Positions 40,224-51,810 of a stretch of 64,000 bases of DNA are shown here, in pieces. Where the stretch lies: contig OY365806.1 of assembly GCA_959347315.1 (NCBI GenBank), positions 36,388,264 to 36,452,263 on the forward strand, read 5' to 3'. Below the pieces are notes generated by a model. The model had not been told where the DNA came from and did not search any database. It saw only the letters and a list, made by a program, of their open reading frames with translations. Numbering within the stretch: the stretch's first letter is position 1; every line of letters starts with the position of its first letter. The translations under genes were made by a program, and so were the position numbers. Source of the DNA: Bimastos eiseni. Lineage: Eukaryota; Annelida; Clitellata; Crassiclitellata; Lumbricidae.

Positions 40224-40698
40224 CGTTCCTTTGATGAGCGCGCCGCCCTAGGGGTGGTGGAAGGGCCAGCCGCCGCCGCCACCGCCAATGGGTGAGCCGT
40301 AAACCAAAAATGGGCGTTTCTCTTCGTGCATATGCGCGTATATGTGCGTGTATGCGTGCGTGTCATTGTATGTATGTATGTGCTTGTATGTGTGCTTGTA
40401 TGTGTGCGCGTCTGTGTGCTTGCATGTGTGCGTGTCCGTGTGCGTATGCGTGTATGTATGTGTGTGTGTCTTTGTATGTATGTATGTGTGCGTATGTGTC
40501 TTTGTATGTGTGCGCATGTCTCTTTGTACGTGTTCGTGTGCTTGTACGTGTGCGTATGCGTGTCCGTGTGTTTGTCCGTGTGCGTATAGCTGCTTGTCCG
40601 TGTGCGTATGCCTCTTGTTCGTTCGCGTATGTCTCTTGTCCGTCCAGCAGAAGGATCGACCTCCCCCCGTCTTCAGTTCCTGTACTATCACCACTACT
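40224..40698 (-). repeat. Polinton right terminal inverted repeat
   Basis: Inverse complement of the left repeat, about 475 bp, starting CGTTCCTTTGATGAG and ending CTATCACCACTACT. The central GTGCGTATGCGTG array has diverged in unit order from the left copy. Confidence 0.9.
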
Positions 40699-42360
40699 AT
40701 GGAGTCAATAGCCAGCGAAGGTCTATGCAGTATTCAAATTGCATACACGCCAGCGCTGATAAAATTAATCATCTACATCATATATAGGGTAGTAATAAAT
40801 TATTGCCCGAACAGTCTGTATTGTTGTTGAGCGGCTTGAGCCAATTTGAGTTGCATCATTCAGTGGTTCCCTCACTCTGTGATAAATGACTTTCTGTTTT
40901 AATATGTTGGGTCGGCAGTGCATTGAGTTGAAGGTCAAATGACCTCTAAAGAGGCGTTACTACAAAATGCCTAGCAAGGTCTGCATGCATAGCAAAGACA
41001 ACGCGCACAGTCAAAGTGAAGTTATTTCCGGTGGATAGCCCTTTGCGACCACTGAAAAAGAGTGACTGAACTTGATGCTGACCTCTGAAGCAGATCATCA
41101 TGGCGCTGACCTTGCCGCTGTCCTTGGGCTAATGGAGTTGGTTGTTACAGAGAGAGTTTGATTGCCACAGAGAAGACCATTGAAAAGGCTAGTTTTTAAG
41201 TAGAGGGTGATTGCTATGAAGAGGCTGGTTGTCAAGAAGAACGGTTGGTTGTTAAGCAGAGTGACTGCTTGTTAAGCAGAGTAGCCAGTCGCTGGTTGCT
41301 TAGAATAAGAGTTGGTTGCCATATACAGAGAGGCTCGTTGTAAAGGGGAAATTGGATAATGAGGCTGCGTTGTCTTCCCAGTCCTTGGGGATCTTGTTCA
41401 CTGCTGTTCACAGGGCTCTCGCTATAGACATCCATTCATCTAACTTAATGACTGCTTGTTTACGTACCTTACCACGTAAGTACAATGTATACGTAGGCAA
41501 AAAGCGGACTTATGGAGAAGCACATTTGAAAGTAGGCCACATGTATCTGGGCGGTTAGGCACTGACGGCATTATTTATTAACGGTAAGAAAAGGTAGGAA
41601 TGCGGCACACCAATTCAAAGATGAAGAGTATGAGTACTGAGTAACCTCGTATCTCTGAAACTTGCGTCTGTGTATATATGTTGTCTCCTTTTCCTTCTAT
41701 CTCTTTTAATCTGTTCCGGACAGGCACATGCACAGATGGTTGTTTGGCTGTCTCCCTTTATGTCTGCGTGTCATGTTTTCCTCTATCCGCCTATACACAT
41801 CTGAAAGTCATGTTTGAATGGATTAACAGATGAAAAATGTAAGGCAGGTCAAAGGACAAAAATTCACAGTAAACAGTCTGTGCATGTGGCAAGTGTTAGA
41901 AAGGATACAGAGGAGAGCAACGAAAATGATAAAGGATACGCAAATCTAAATACGAGGAGAGTTTGAATAGATGTGGATTGACAACAATGGAGAGAAGAAG
42001 AACAAGAGGAGACTTGATTGAAACTTACAACATAACGACAAGGATCTGAAGGACCCACTACCATTCATTAGCCTACAGCAGCTTTTCACATTTACCATGG
42101 ACATGGACAATAAAACCAGAGGACACAGATACAAGATAATATATAAAACACCTGCTGGCCGAGGTGTAACAAGGTTTCAAAAAGTGGGGGACATAATTTT
42201 AAAATAAATTTTTTTTAACCCCACTCCCACTTTTGAATTGTGCCCCGACAAAAATGTAAAAACTGGGAGGCACAAATTATCTTGCCAAAAGTCATCTTAA
42301 CATAATTACTCTATAGAAATTAGATATGAAGGACGCTTTTAAAGTATACACTCTAAAGTT
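40699..42360. other. Intergenic, mostly unrecognised
   Basis: A degenerate tandem array with GGTTGTTAAGCAGAGTGACT-like units is seen at about 41110-41340. No genes recognised. Confidence 0.4.
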
Positions 42361-42830
42361 CATTTCGTCGCAGATCATTTCGTCGCAGATCATTTCGTCG
42401 CATTTTAAAAACCACACTAACCCTAACCCTGACCCTAAACGACCCTCACCAGGGGCGTCCAGGTAGGGAGGGTCAGGAGGCAAATGCACACAATTTCAGA
42501 TAGGGGGAATCTTTGCGTCTTAAGGGAGAATATCTTGACTTCCTGGCACTTAGGACCGGGGATTTGCCTCCATCACACAGGGAGATTTGCGCCCCTGACC
42601 CTCACCCCGCATAACCTGACCCTAACCGACCCTCACGACGCATAACCTGACCCTAACTGACCCTCACGACGCATAACCTGACCCTAACCGACCCTCATCA
42701 TGCGTAACTTAACCATAGCCGACCCTACCACGCATGACCTGACCCTAATCGACCCTCACTATGCTTAACCTGACCCTAACCGATATGCGACGAAATGATC
42801 TGTGACGAAATGATCTGCAATGAGCGGTCA
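42361..42830. mobile_element. Element with iterated GATCATTTCGTCGCA ends and telomere-like 31-bp core repeats
   Basis: The left array (42361-42402) has three CATTTCGTCGCAGAT units; the right array (42783-42825) has them in inverse complement (TGCGACGAAATGATCTG). The core carries CCCTAACCCTGACCC, then about six 31-bp units close to GCATAACCTGACCCTAACCG + ACCCTCACGAC. A hAT-like MITE is inserted in the core at 42450. No coding capacity. Confidence 0.7.
42450..42597. mobile_element. hAT-like MITE, 148 bp, perfect 8-bp target duplication
   Basis: Ends are CAGGGGCG and CGCCCCTG. ACCCTCAC flanks it on both sides (42442-42449 and 42598-42605). Internal GGAGGCAAATGC and CAATTTCAGATAGGGGG also occur at 19108-19190. 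It is inserted in a 31-bp repeat, so part of the apparent duplication could derive from repeat periodicity, but both boundaries fit exactly. Confidence 0.85.
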
Positions 42831-43600
42831 CCAAACTATGCCTACTATTTTGTACAATATACAGTAAAATTGCAGGCAAATTAATCTTTTCCATCATCAT
42901 GAGGCATGTAACATGGCCATTGCAACAGCGCAAAGGCTGGATGCCAAATAAATATCGGCCTTAACTTGCCGCAAAATTCATATCAACGTATAAGTTATTT
43001 GGATCTAATATTCGATATGCATGTACACAGACATTTCTCTAACCCCTTTACATTTACTTACTTAATATGCCAGAGTTGTGATCAGGGATTTCATGTTTAA
43101 TCAATGACTACAAACAACTATAATGTGGCTATAAGATGGTCGAGTACATTTGGCTGGTGAAAACAAGGCAAATGTCAAAATTCAATAGGCAGATTCGTAA
43201 TTGGTTAAAATGTTGGGATTCAGGTGGAAGAGTTAATCTTGAGATTGCCATGAAGTGTTGAAGTACTTACAACATAATTTCCATGGCCTCTGCATATGAA
43301 GGTGAAAACCCATTCATTACTCACTCTCGAAGCTTCCCACTTGAAGGGTTAGGTCAGTGTAACACTTGTTTATTGTGAGATCACTTATTTCAATTTGTGA
43401 ACACATTGCAATCAACAGCAGAAACTAATTTAGTATTGCCAATTTCCATATAAGTGAGTTTTTCATCCAATTCAAAGCCCGGGGTCAGCATGGTAAATGG
43501 TTCAACTTTCGATTAGTAAATTGGATTCTCGGTATAGGATTTCTGTCCTACTCAGACTGCACAAAAATGGAAGTCATAGGTCACGATTGTAGACTCGGAC
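42831..43600. other. Intergenic, no recognised content
   Basis: No feature seen. Confidence 0.4.
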
Positions 43601-43639
43601 CGGATGATGGCTGTAAGAACGACCGATCGCGCACTAGAC

Positions 43640-43860
43640 TTACGTAGAACTGTAGATCGCCAGTCTTTCACCAGCCTTCACCACACAGAGAGCAGCTACA
43701 CGCAAGTCTTCCATGCTAGGAACTTCTCATTATAGCGGAGTCGGCTAAGTGGTGCCTGTTCCAACAGACATTTCCAATCAGATTTGTGCCCCGACAGGAA
43801 TCTGAACCCTGACTTCACGATTGTAGACCAACCATGCAAGCAACGAATAGGCGCCTAAGT
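43640..43860 (-). mobile_element. Possible tRNA-derived SINE
   Basis: The minus strand contains GCATGGTTGGTCTACAATCG followed by CAGGGTTCAGATTCCTG, similar to the A/B-box layout of a tRNA-like head (B box GGTTCANATTCC). A body with AGCTGCTCTCTGTGTGG follows. Boundaries are uncertain. Confidence 0.5.
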
Positions 43861-43889
43861 TAAGAACATTTTCAAGCAGAAATATTTGT

Positions 43890-44095
43890 TTTATTATGGC
43901 TAAATATCGTTTTAGTTTTCGTTGCATCTATTTTCGTTTCGTTTTAGTTTTAAGTGCCACAAATTTCGTTTTAGTTTTAGTTTCCGTTGGTACTGTGATT
44001 TCGTTTTAGTTTTAGTTTTCGTTAACGAAAACGTTTGAATTTCATTAATTGCCATTTTCGTTTTAGTTTTCGTTAACGAAAACAACACTAGTTAG
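43890..44095. mobile_element. MITE-like repeat with TTTTCGTTAACGAAAA palindromes
   Basis: Repeated CGTTTTAGTTTTCG units and two TTTTCGTTAACGAAAAC palindromes, ending in AACAACACTAG, a form I recall from hAT-type element ends. Its left boundary is unclear. Confidence 0.5.
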
Positions 44096-44679
44096 AAAGA
44101 AATAACGAGTAAACAGAAGAAGAATAAGGAGTGGTCCTTACACAGATACGATCTTCTGATACACTATAAAACATGTTATGTTATATGTTATGTTATGTGC
44201 GTCGGTGCATTGACACCGGTTAAAGAAGCGACTCGCAAAATCTGGGGCCACGCGCGTACCTATAGGGCCTAAGCCTTCACTATTGACCCAAAAGAGTGAA
44301 TTGTTGAGCGAATCTTAGTATAAGACAAATGAGCATCTAAATGAAATGTATAAAAGTAGGATACTAGGATAGTGCAGAACAATGTAATGCATAGACAAAG
44401 AATGGCATAGCCTAGATTAATCCGAAAACAATTTCATTGTTCATAGAAGGGGCAGCGCAATACAGTGTCCAATTTGTCGGAGGGAGATCAGAGGGGTTGG
44501 ACCCATATACTTCGCTTTTTACACCCATGGGCTTCCAATCTCGGCTCGACCCCCTCAAATTCAGTACCCACGGTGTAGTGAAAGACTGCAGCAAGCGATT
44601 GCATCTCGAGTCACAAGTTATGATTTTCACCGATGACATACACGCAGAGATCTCCAGTATACCTGATAGACGGATATAA

Positions 44680-45425
44680 GCAATGAGGTTCAGATCTTCT
44701 TTGGCAATTCTTCTAGCAGATGTGCGGCTGATGTTCAACTCTGCAGAAATTCACCATGTACTGAGCTGATTTCTGATGTTGCTATTCTGTGAGCAAATAA
44801 GTTCGTCAACATGCTCGATATTTGTTTCCGGTGCCGATAGATTTCTGCCTTCCGCTGCCCCTGCGACGTTCCACAGCCCATCCCCATCATCAATGCGTTC
44901 GCATATTTTTATTAGTGCTCAGCCCCAGTGATTATTTTCAGAGTGTACTATGATTACCGCATACGATCCAAGATCATGCTTATGATTCATGAAGTGTCTG
45001 TATACGCATTTTATCAGTCATGGACACCTTGCTTATGTTTATTTTGTTACAAATGCTACCAAAAAATGATTAATCGCAAAACATTTTTATTTTCCAATTT
45101 AATCGATTGCTTGCTAGATGACGTCAAAGTGACTTCCATATGCGATAATATCCAGTTTCTATTCTCAATAGTGCCAATTATGAAGTGTGTTTTATTACAA
45201 TTACTTGAAATGTGATTTCATAAATTCGCCTTTTATAACTAAAACTTTTATAGCGTAAAATGTTTTACCATCAAAAATCAGTTATTGCACTCATTAAAAG
45301 TGATATAACTTGTGTTCGGTTTGAAATATTTTGTTCAATTTTGGACATTATATGCAAATATGAATTGGTTTTTAGTCTGTTAAATTTCATTTAATATTTT
45401 CTACTTTTGGCCGAAATATTAGTCA
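44680..45425 (-). mobile_element. Second copy of the mariner-like element, truncated
   Basis: Sequence from GGTTCAGATCTTCTTTGGCA to CCGAAATATTAG follows 9120-9860 almost throughout, with point differences and small indels. Neither terminal GGGCCA block is present. The right side abuts the GACAATTCGG array at 45420. Confidence 0.8.
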
Positions 45426-45532
45426 AAATCGTCGCCGAATTGTCCGTCACCGAATTGTCCGTCGCCGTATTGTCCCGGCGCCGAATTGTCCGGAGCCGAA
45501 TTGTCCGACGCCGAATTGTCAGGGAACCGGTG
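45420..45532. repeat. Iterated GCCGAATTGTCCG array
   Basis: Six units of about 15-18 bp (inverse complement CCGGACAATTCGGCG). It resembles the terminal arrays of the iterated-end elements; no inverse partner is seen within several kb. Confidence 0.65.
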
Positions 45533-46099
45533 CGTCTGCCATTGATTTCCACCCACTGACCAAATTACACGATGCAACAAGCAAGGAACAAATAATCTTG
45601 ATACTTGAACTTCTTGTTTGTTATCAAGAGACTCTGTCAATGCCCTACATGTAGGCATATGTATAGCGAGCGCATATGTTACGTAAACTCTCAAGTCTCT
45701 TGAAGACAGTATCTGCATGGTGAAGCTGCCAGCTCAAATTCAAAATATGCTTCCATTTCCCGCTCTCAATAACTATCACCAAACGACATAGGCCTAACAG
45801 TAAATTACAATTGATAGCTATATTGTGTTGCGCCTGACCTGATAACAATAGCTTTTTCATCTGCATCGGCGATGACATCCATGAGGAGCATGTGCTATCT
45901 TCACAAATTCGTCATTCAACTTACAGTCCAGATATATGTGTGGCGTTCTGCCACCCGAGCGCCTGCCTAGTGCTAACGGACGGTGTCGACCCCAGCTCGT
46001 TGACACGTCTGGAGTCGCCCGAGTCACTTTCTTACCAAATCTCAATGCCAATTGGTTGCTCTCGATATCTACCAGGATGATCGCTCTCACCAGTATAGA

Positions 46100-49000
46100 T
46101 TAAAGATGGGCCTCTTCTTCAAGAAAGGTAGCACTGTTCGAATTAGTCACGAGGTCTGACTTTGCCTACTCCGCGGTCGTCGGATGGGCAGCGTTCTGAG
46201 GATGGCCGTACTCAAAACAGGGTCGTAATCATACCGGCAGGAGTCTTTCGCCCCTTGACTACCTTCCAAGCTACTAGCCTCTTCTTCCTCTATACCTGAT
46301 GTCGTACCAATCAACATCTTGTGACTTTGAAATTATCGCCAAAAAGGGACACCAAACGTTCTCTTGAGTTACGAGGTTCAGATATACTTGAAACAAGTCC
46401 ATTAGCCATATCGGCCTAGAGGCCCTAGACAATTATCGGTAGCTAAATTCAACGTCTTGTACTCCTAGGCATTACTGTTCTCAACTCTCTAAACTCTGTT
46501 GTCCTAGACACCACCAGTCTCATAGCTATTCGTCATATCATGCTAGACACTTAGCTATCACGCCTTCTGCTCAACACATCTCTCTCGATCTATTTCCGTG
46601 TATGGCATAACGACCGCACACGTATGTTTTATCATGCACCACAATTGACGGAGTAAGTTCCCGTCCTTTGTGTTAGTAGTTACCCACCAACACTGATATA
46701 ATCTGCTTCAATAAAAATGACACTGGCATGGTATTCACGGACTCTGATAGTGAAGGTCTTCCCTCTATAACCTTCGCTATCTACACACAGATCTTCGATC
46801 CGACCTACGCACGAGGGGCCCAACCTCGCACTTCAGTCAGTTCTCAGAACTGTGTGTGACGACAAGCAACCATGTATTCACTTGGGTACCCGATTACCCA
46901 AACGTACTCGTATCGATCACTTCCATCAGACACGCAAGTAGATACACTTCGGGAAAACGGGAGGAGTATCTATGACCAACGTAGGTAGCCAACAGTAATA
47001 TTTACGCATCAATCAATTCTTTGTCTGCTTACTATTTTTACCCTGGGTTTCCGGCTGCCCAGACTTTCACGTCTGCCTCTTGGTCCATTTCCGTGTGTGG
47101 CATACCGGCCTCACACGCATAAGTTATCATGTACACGTCCTCTGTGTTGGCAATTGTCCGCCAACACCGTAATATATTCTGATACTCGGGACACCGGGAG
47201 GAGTGACTATGACCAACGTACGTAACAAACAAGAATATTTACCGAAAGACCATAAAACCATCGAGAAGTTATTTGAGCTGCAACCTGAAGATATCAATCG
47301 GCACCAGTGTCTTCTCTTGTTTGTAACGTGCTCTTCTAACGTGTTCACCCTCCGCGTGTATTTCCAGCGGATCCTTCGGGAATTTCCCTGATATTTCTAT
47401 CGAACGGCCACCCGAACTCTGTCATTGTCTGTATTGCTCTCGGCCACAAGAGCCTCTCTGACTATATGCGATCTCTAATCCAGGGACTTATCCAGTCTGT
47501 ATCTATCACGGCCACCCGAATGTTAACGATCCCGGCTACCCGAACTTCCACGGTCTCCGACAACCCAAGTGCTGCCGGAAAACCCCGAGAGTAACTATGA
47601 CCACGTTAGGTAGCCTAAGTATATATATTAACGAAACCGTACATGGAAAAGACTATGCGGAAACACCCGCAATTATTGAGGTCTTCGGCATCAGTCACGA
47701 CCGTTTCTTGTAATCGTCGAACGCATCATTGAGATCGTCTCACCGTATTTTATCGAACGTATCCACTGGGGAACTTTCCCCGTATGTGCCAACGCTCCAC
47801 CAGCAGCTCTCTCGGTCTGTACAGTTGCTGCCCGGGAATCGGCTTGTATCTCTTGCGGCCACCCGAAATTTTTCGATCTCGGTCACCCGAATTTTTACGT
47901 CTCCGACAACCTGCTGGAAACCGACAGGAGTAGCTATGACCGAACTAGCTATGACCGCCTGCTTTCATTTGTTATTTACTTTTGTATCCGATCACCCAAA
48001 CCCAACTCGCATGAACTGCGTTTATTCCTCTCATCCTAGGATCATCTAGATACTCGTCACCTAGGGCTCTGACCAACGGTAATGCACCAACTCTCGTAAA
48101 CTTCGTTTCTGAGTCCCGATTCTCTCACAGGCACCTGGGATAAGTGTCACCACGTTACCTTCATGTTTCACACAGACCTGTATTATTATAATCACTTTAT
48201 CTGAAGCAATTTTACTCTGTCTCTTATACACTGGAACGAACCATGGGCAGATCTTTCGAGGAAGTCCCCGAAAGATTATGTAGTTAGATCTACTAGAAGA
48301 AATTAGTCCCGCAAATAGAAGCCTCGCGGGGAAACCGCGAGTCAAGATATTGCAGCTAGACATTGAACTGAATATACTTCGGTAAAACTAGAGGAGTAAC
48401 TATGACCGACATAGGTAGCCAACAAGAAGTATTACCGAAAGATTGTAAGACAATCAAGAAAGACATACTTTGGGGACACCGCAAGTACAGATATTACGTA
48501 TAGTAACTCAAGTTAAGATACGCGGGGAAACCGCGACCAAAAACATTGCGATCAGACAAGCAAATCAACAGAATGCTGGTAAACGAGGGGAGTAAGTATA
48601 ACCACGTTAGGTAGCCAAGAATAGATATTTACGGAAACCGTAAGCAGAAAAGAATATGCGGAGACTCCCGCAAGTGATCCGGTTTCCGGCACCAAAGGGA
48701 ACTTTCCCTGTATAACGCACCAATGGGGTCACCCTTCCCGTATTTATCGACCGTATTTATGTTTCCCAGTATTTGTCAACGGCTTCACCGGTAGCTCTCA
48801 GTCTGCTTCCAACGGCTTCACGGGGCCGCCCTCCCCGTATTTTAACCAACGTGTTCACTGGGGAACTTCCCCCGTATGTTGTCTCAACGGCCGCCCAGAT
48901 TATTCTTTCTCAATTATAGTCGCACCTCGGGGATTTACCCATTATTCATTTCCAATGGCTACCGTAATCTGTCTCATTATAATCGTTCGGTTCCTCGGGG

Positions 49001-49520
49001 CTTTACCCGATCTCTATTTATCACGGCCACCGACGGGTCACCATCTTCCCCGTATTCCCGAACAGAACTGTCATTCATTCATTTATTTATCTCGATTGGG
49101 TCTTTACGCACTCTCTAACGGCACCCAGACCTGTGAGCATTTCTCTCGATCGGTCTTTCCTCTGTCAGCCTGTTGACTCCTACGATCAGGGCACGGTCCG
49201 TCTTGCGATCGACGGCATAGGGGCCCACCCCACCAGATCAGCGAAAAGCAGCACCGGCCTAACTGCGAGAGCAGCTGTCACTAGAGGTCGTATTTATATG
49301 GCAACACTCAACGATCCCTGGAGCGGTACGAGAACCACTCTACGTATGAAGCAGTACGAACCACTGCTCCACATATATAGCAATGCAACGTGTGTCAGGC
49401 GATACTCAAGCCAATTCATGCGTCTGCAAGCGCTATGCACTCAATTAAAAACCTCCGATCGGTCTTCCTGCCTATACGCAGCACTGTAAAAAAATATACG
49501 TAAAATAACGCTATGGCGAG
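46100..49520. repeat. Mosaic repeat region with 28S R2-target-like motifs
   Basis: Dispersed, diverged repeats build this region. Motif A, close to GGAGTAACTATGACC plus ACGTAGGTAGCCAA, occurs at about 46954, 47191, 47578, 47917, 48381 and 48581. Motif B is close to GGGGAACTTCCCCGTAT (47765, 48700, 48850). Motif C is CGGCCACCCGAA (47400, 47510, 47865). A block near 46583 (TTTCCGTGTATGGCATAACG) recurs near 47090. Many short stems with GAAA-like loops occur (for example CGCGGGGAAACCGCG). Frames are short and unrecognised. Nature unknown; perhaps a decayed retroelement or a non-coding RNA array. Confidence 0.5.
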
Positions 49521-51742
49521 CCGATTATTTAAATAAATAATTCATTCAAGCCTTGTGGCCTGTCCGCCACATATGACTATGACTTTGATTAATAGACTTC
49601 TATAGCACCGCAAAAATAAATCCCGGAATCCGAAATCATGAGGTCAAATGCATTGTCAATAAAAAAAGCGACAGAAATACAGTCTAATGAGAATAAGCAA
49701 GGGTAAATAGACAAGTTAATCTTTGATGCAGTAGGGCCTACGTATAGGTGTTTTCTTGCAACTCAAGCTTCATCTGCAGGCACAGCCTTCCACTCTTGGC
49801 ATAGTTGCCGTGTCCATGCAGTTGCAGCAAATAGCCTTTACATCTCATTAAAGCTGAACATATGTAATTTCCAGTCGCTTGTTCATTCTGCACGCAAGAA
49901 TTCCTTCAACGTATGAACTTATTTCATAAACTGTAACACAGGGACGGAGACTTAGGGAGGGGAGAGTGGGGACGGTCCTCTTCGAAATTTGAAGTGGATC
50001 CGGATGTAGTAGCTGATACTCTTCACCAATTTAAGACGAACGTGTGCTTGCTATTGTCTTTCCCAAGTCTGAGACCTGTTTCATGGTGTGCCTGGTTGTT
50101 TCAATTTGTGAAAAGTTGGTCGTCACTGCTAAGTGAGTGTCTCATCAATGTGAGATGCAAGACACGATATAGGCTGAGACAAGGTGCCGACCTGCATGTC
50201 AATTATGGTTCACAAGCAGCGTTGGAGAGGTCGTGACCTCGCCGGTCGGCTTATAAATGTTGTGTCGAGTCTGGTGTATACTGCACGTGTGCGTATCGGT
50301 GATGCTTTTATTTGTGCGAGGTATGGTGCACTGAGCAACCGGCATTGCAAGCACATACAAGCTGCAAAAGATGGTATGATGAATTATGCTGATAATGAAT
50401 TTTGGTCTTGACACCGTATTCATGCATTCGGAGGCTGAAACTTGGGGCAGAAGGGGACTGTCCCCTTCAAAATTTCAGGTGGAGGGAATGGAGCTGCTTA
50501 TACCCCAATATTGCAAAAATATTTCGTGATTATAGATTTCTACATTGGTTCCACTGTTCATTCTTTTTTGCTACATCCATGTGTTTGGGAATTGAATTAT
50601 GTCCCGACCTGTTCCCCGAACAAAACTAGCTTTGTTGACCTGTCCCCCATATCCAGGGCAAATTAAGCCCCGCCTATGAGGCAGTCCATAAATGACGTCA
50701 CACAATTTTGGACAAATTTTTACCATCCCCCTCGTCACACGACGTCGTCACAAAAGTCATGATTCATCAAATATGACGTCACAAAGGTATGACCACCCCA
50801 CCCGAAAAACTCAATATCCATAATGTTATATGCAAATTTTCTTATAATTATCAAAAATAGTACTTATGACTGAAAAGTACTTGGCACCAGACAACACGTC
50901 ACAGCATGCAGACGCTATTATTATCTGTGTTCCCTGTGTATACCCGTGGCAATTCACCCTCTTCACTTTCTCCACCTTAAGTTCGGGAGTTATGTTTCAC
51001 TGTCGACCACGAACTCACCTTCGTTCAGCATGTTAACACAGCGTTCGTGAATAAGCTGGTGCCCTCCGTCTGGCTTTCGAATGGCGCTAATTGAAGTTCG
51101 GAGATTACGATTACTATTGCAGCTGCTTTAACCAGCTGCGCCAATTGCGAATGATGTCTCGTTATCTCACCCCCGCGCTGCAGATAGGCTTACTCTAGTA
51201 CTCTGGTTCAGACTTCGATCGTAGTCGCCTAGCTTATCCATCGTTTATCAATAGACCAATATCTCGCCTTCAGCAGAGTTGAATTGGGCGCTTGGAGCGG
51301 GTCTTAGAAATGTAAGTAATTTTCGTCGGGTATCCTTAATCCCGCCAACTGATCAAACCCTCAATACGATCATGGCAAATCGATCGAGATCTGACTAACT
51401 TGATTGAGATCATTATTTATTCAGTGCATGTGTGGTCAGTATGAGTGACCAGTGCACGAAGATCAATTAAATAGACAACGACAGTGAATATCATGCTTGA
51501 TGAATTCGTTAGAACGAGGAGTCTGATTACGCTGATCTACGTAGAAAATGTTTACAATCGAAAGAAAATGCGGAACCACATAATAATTATTAGGCCTACA
51601 GGCTATAATAAAATTCAGTCAACGATATGGAGCGCCAGTTGTTTTTATCACCTGTGGGGTCGTTGCGCCGATCCGTATTCTGTGCTAGTATGACTGCTAA
51701 TCGCGGAGAAGACTAAAAGAAACACAAATTTTTGCACTTAAA
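49521..51742. other. Upstream flank of the CDK gene, little recognised
   Basis: Holds the MITE-like segment at 50670-50830 and presumably the kinase promoter, of which I can mark no element with confidence. Confidence 0.4.
50670..50830. mobile_element. MITE-like fragment rich in TGACGTCA
   Basis: ATGACGTCACACAATTTTGG, CACACGACGTCGTCACA and ATGACGTCACAAAGG occur within 120 bp, with GACCACCCCACCC at the edge. I recall similar ATGACGTCAC/CCCC elements as widespread MITEs in invertebrates; the family is not assigned. Confidence 0.45.
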
Positions 51743-51810
51743 ATGTCGCGATCGAGCGGAGAAACTCCTGTCTCAGAGATTTCCGCATCTTCAGAGGAGC
51801 CGAAAAAGAA
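51743..51810 (+). CDS. CDK17: CDK exon 1 (codons 1-22), start codon
   Basis: ATG at 51743 opens a Ser/Glu-rich peptide ending EEPKKK. The donor AA|GTATGC gives phase 2, exactly what exon 2 needs to continue [10 protein letters not shown]. The N-terminus differs from vertebrates, so the start rests on phase and splice fit. Confidence 0.75.

Larger units (their letters stand above)
34793..40698 (-). mobile_element. Polinton/Maverick (adintovirus-like) element, compact, without visible DNA polymerase
   Basis: The 5906-bp unit is bounded by long inverted repeats with AGTAGTGG...CCACTACT termini; the AG start is typical of Polintons. The flanking hexamers ATGAAG (34787-34792) and ATGGAG (40699-40704) differ at one base, consistent with the 6-bp duplication of the group. 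On the minus strand, in order: IAP-like RING relic, packaging ATPase, pX-like protein, chromodomain integrase, F54H12.2-like protein and adenain-like protease. Full Polintons are 15-20 kb and carry protein-primed DNA polymerase B and a hexon-like major capsid gene; neither is seen. Several genes have frameshifts or stops, so this copy is decayed or affected by sequencing errors. Confidence 0.88.

Noticed and set aside
45420..45532. Possible CRISPR-like array of short repeats
   Set aside because: Units are tandem without unique spacers, and the window is plainly eukaryotic.
49133..49489. 118-codon plus-strand frame at the right end of the 28S-like mosaic
   Set aside because: No recognisable motif and no codon pattern setting it apart from its surroundings; not reported as a gene.
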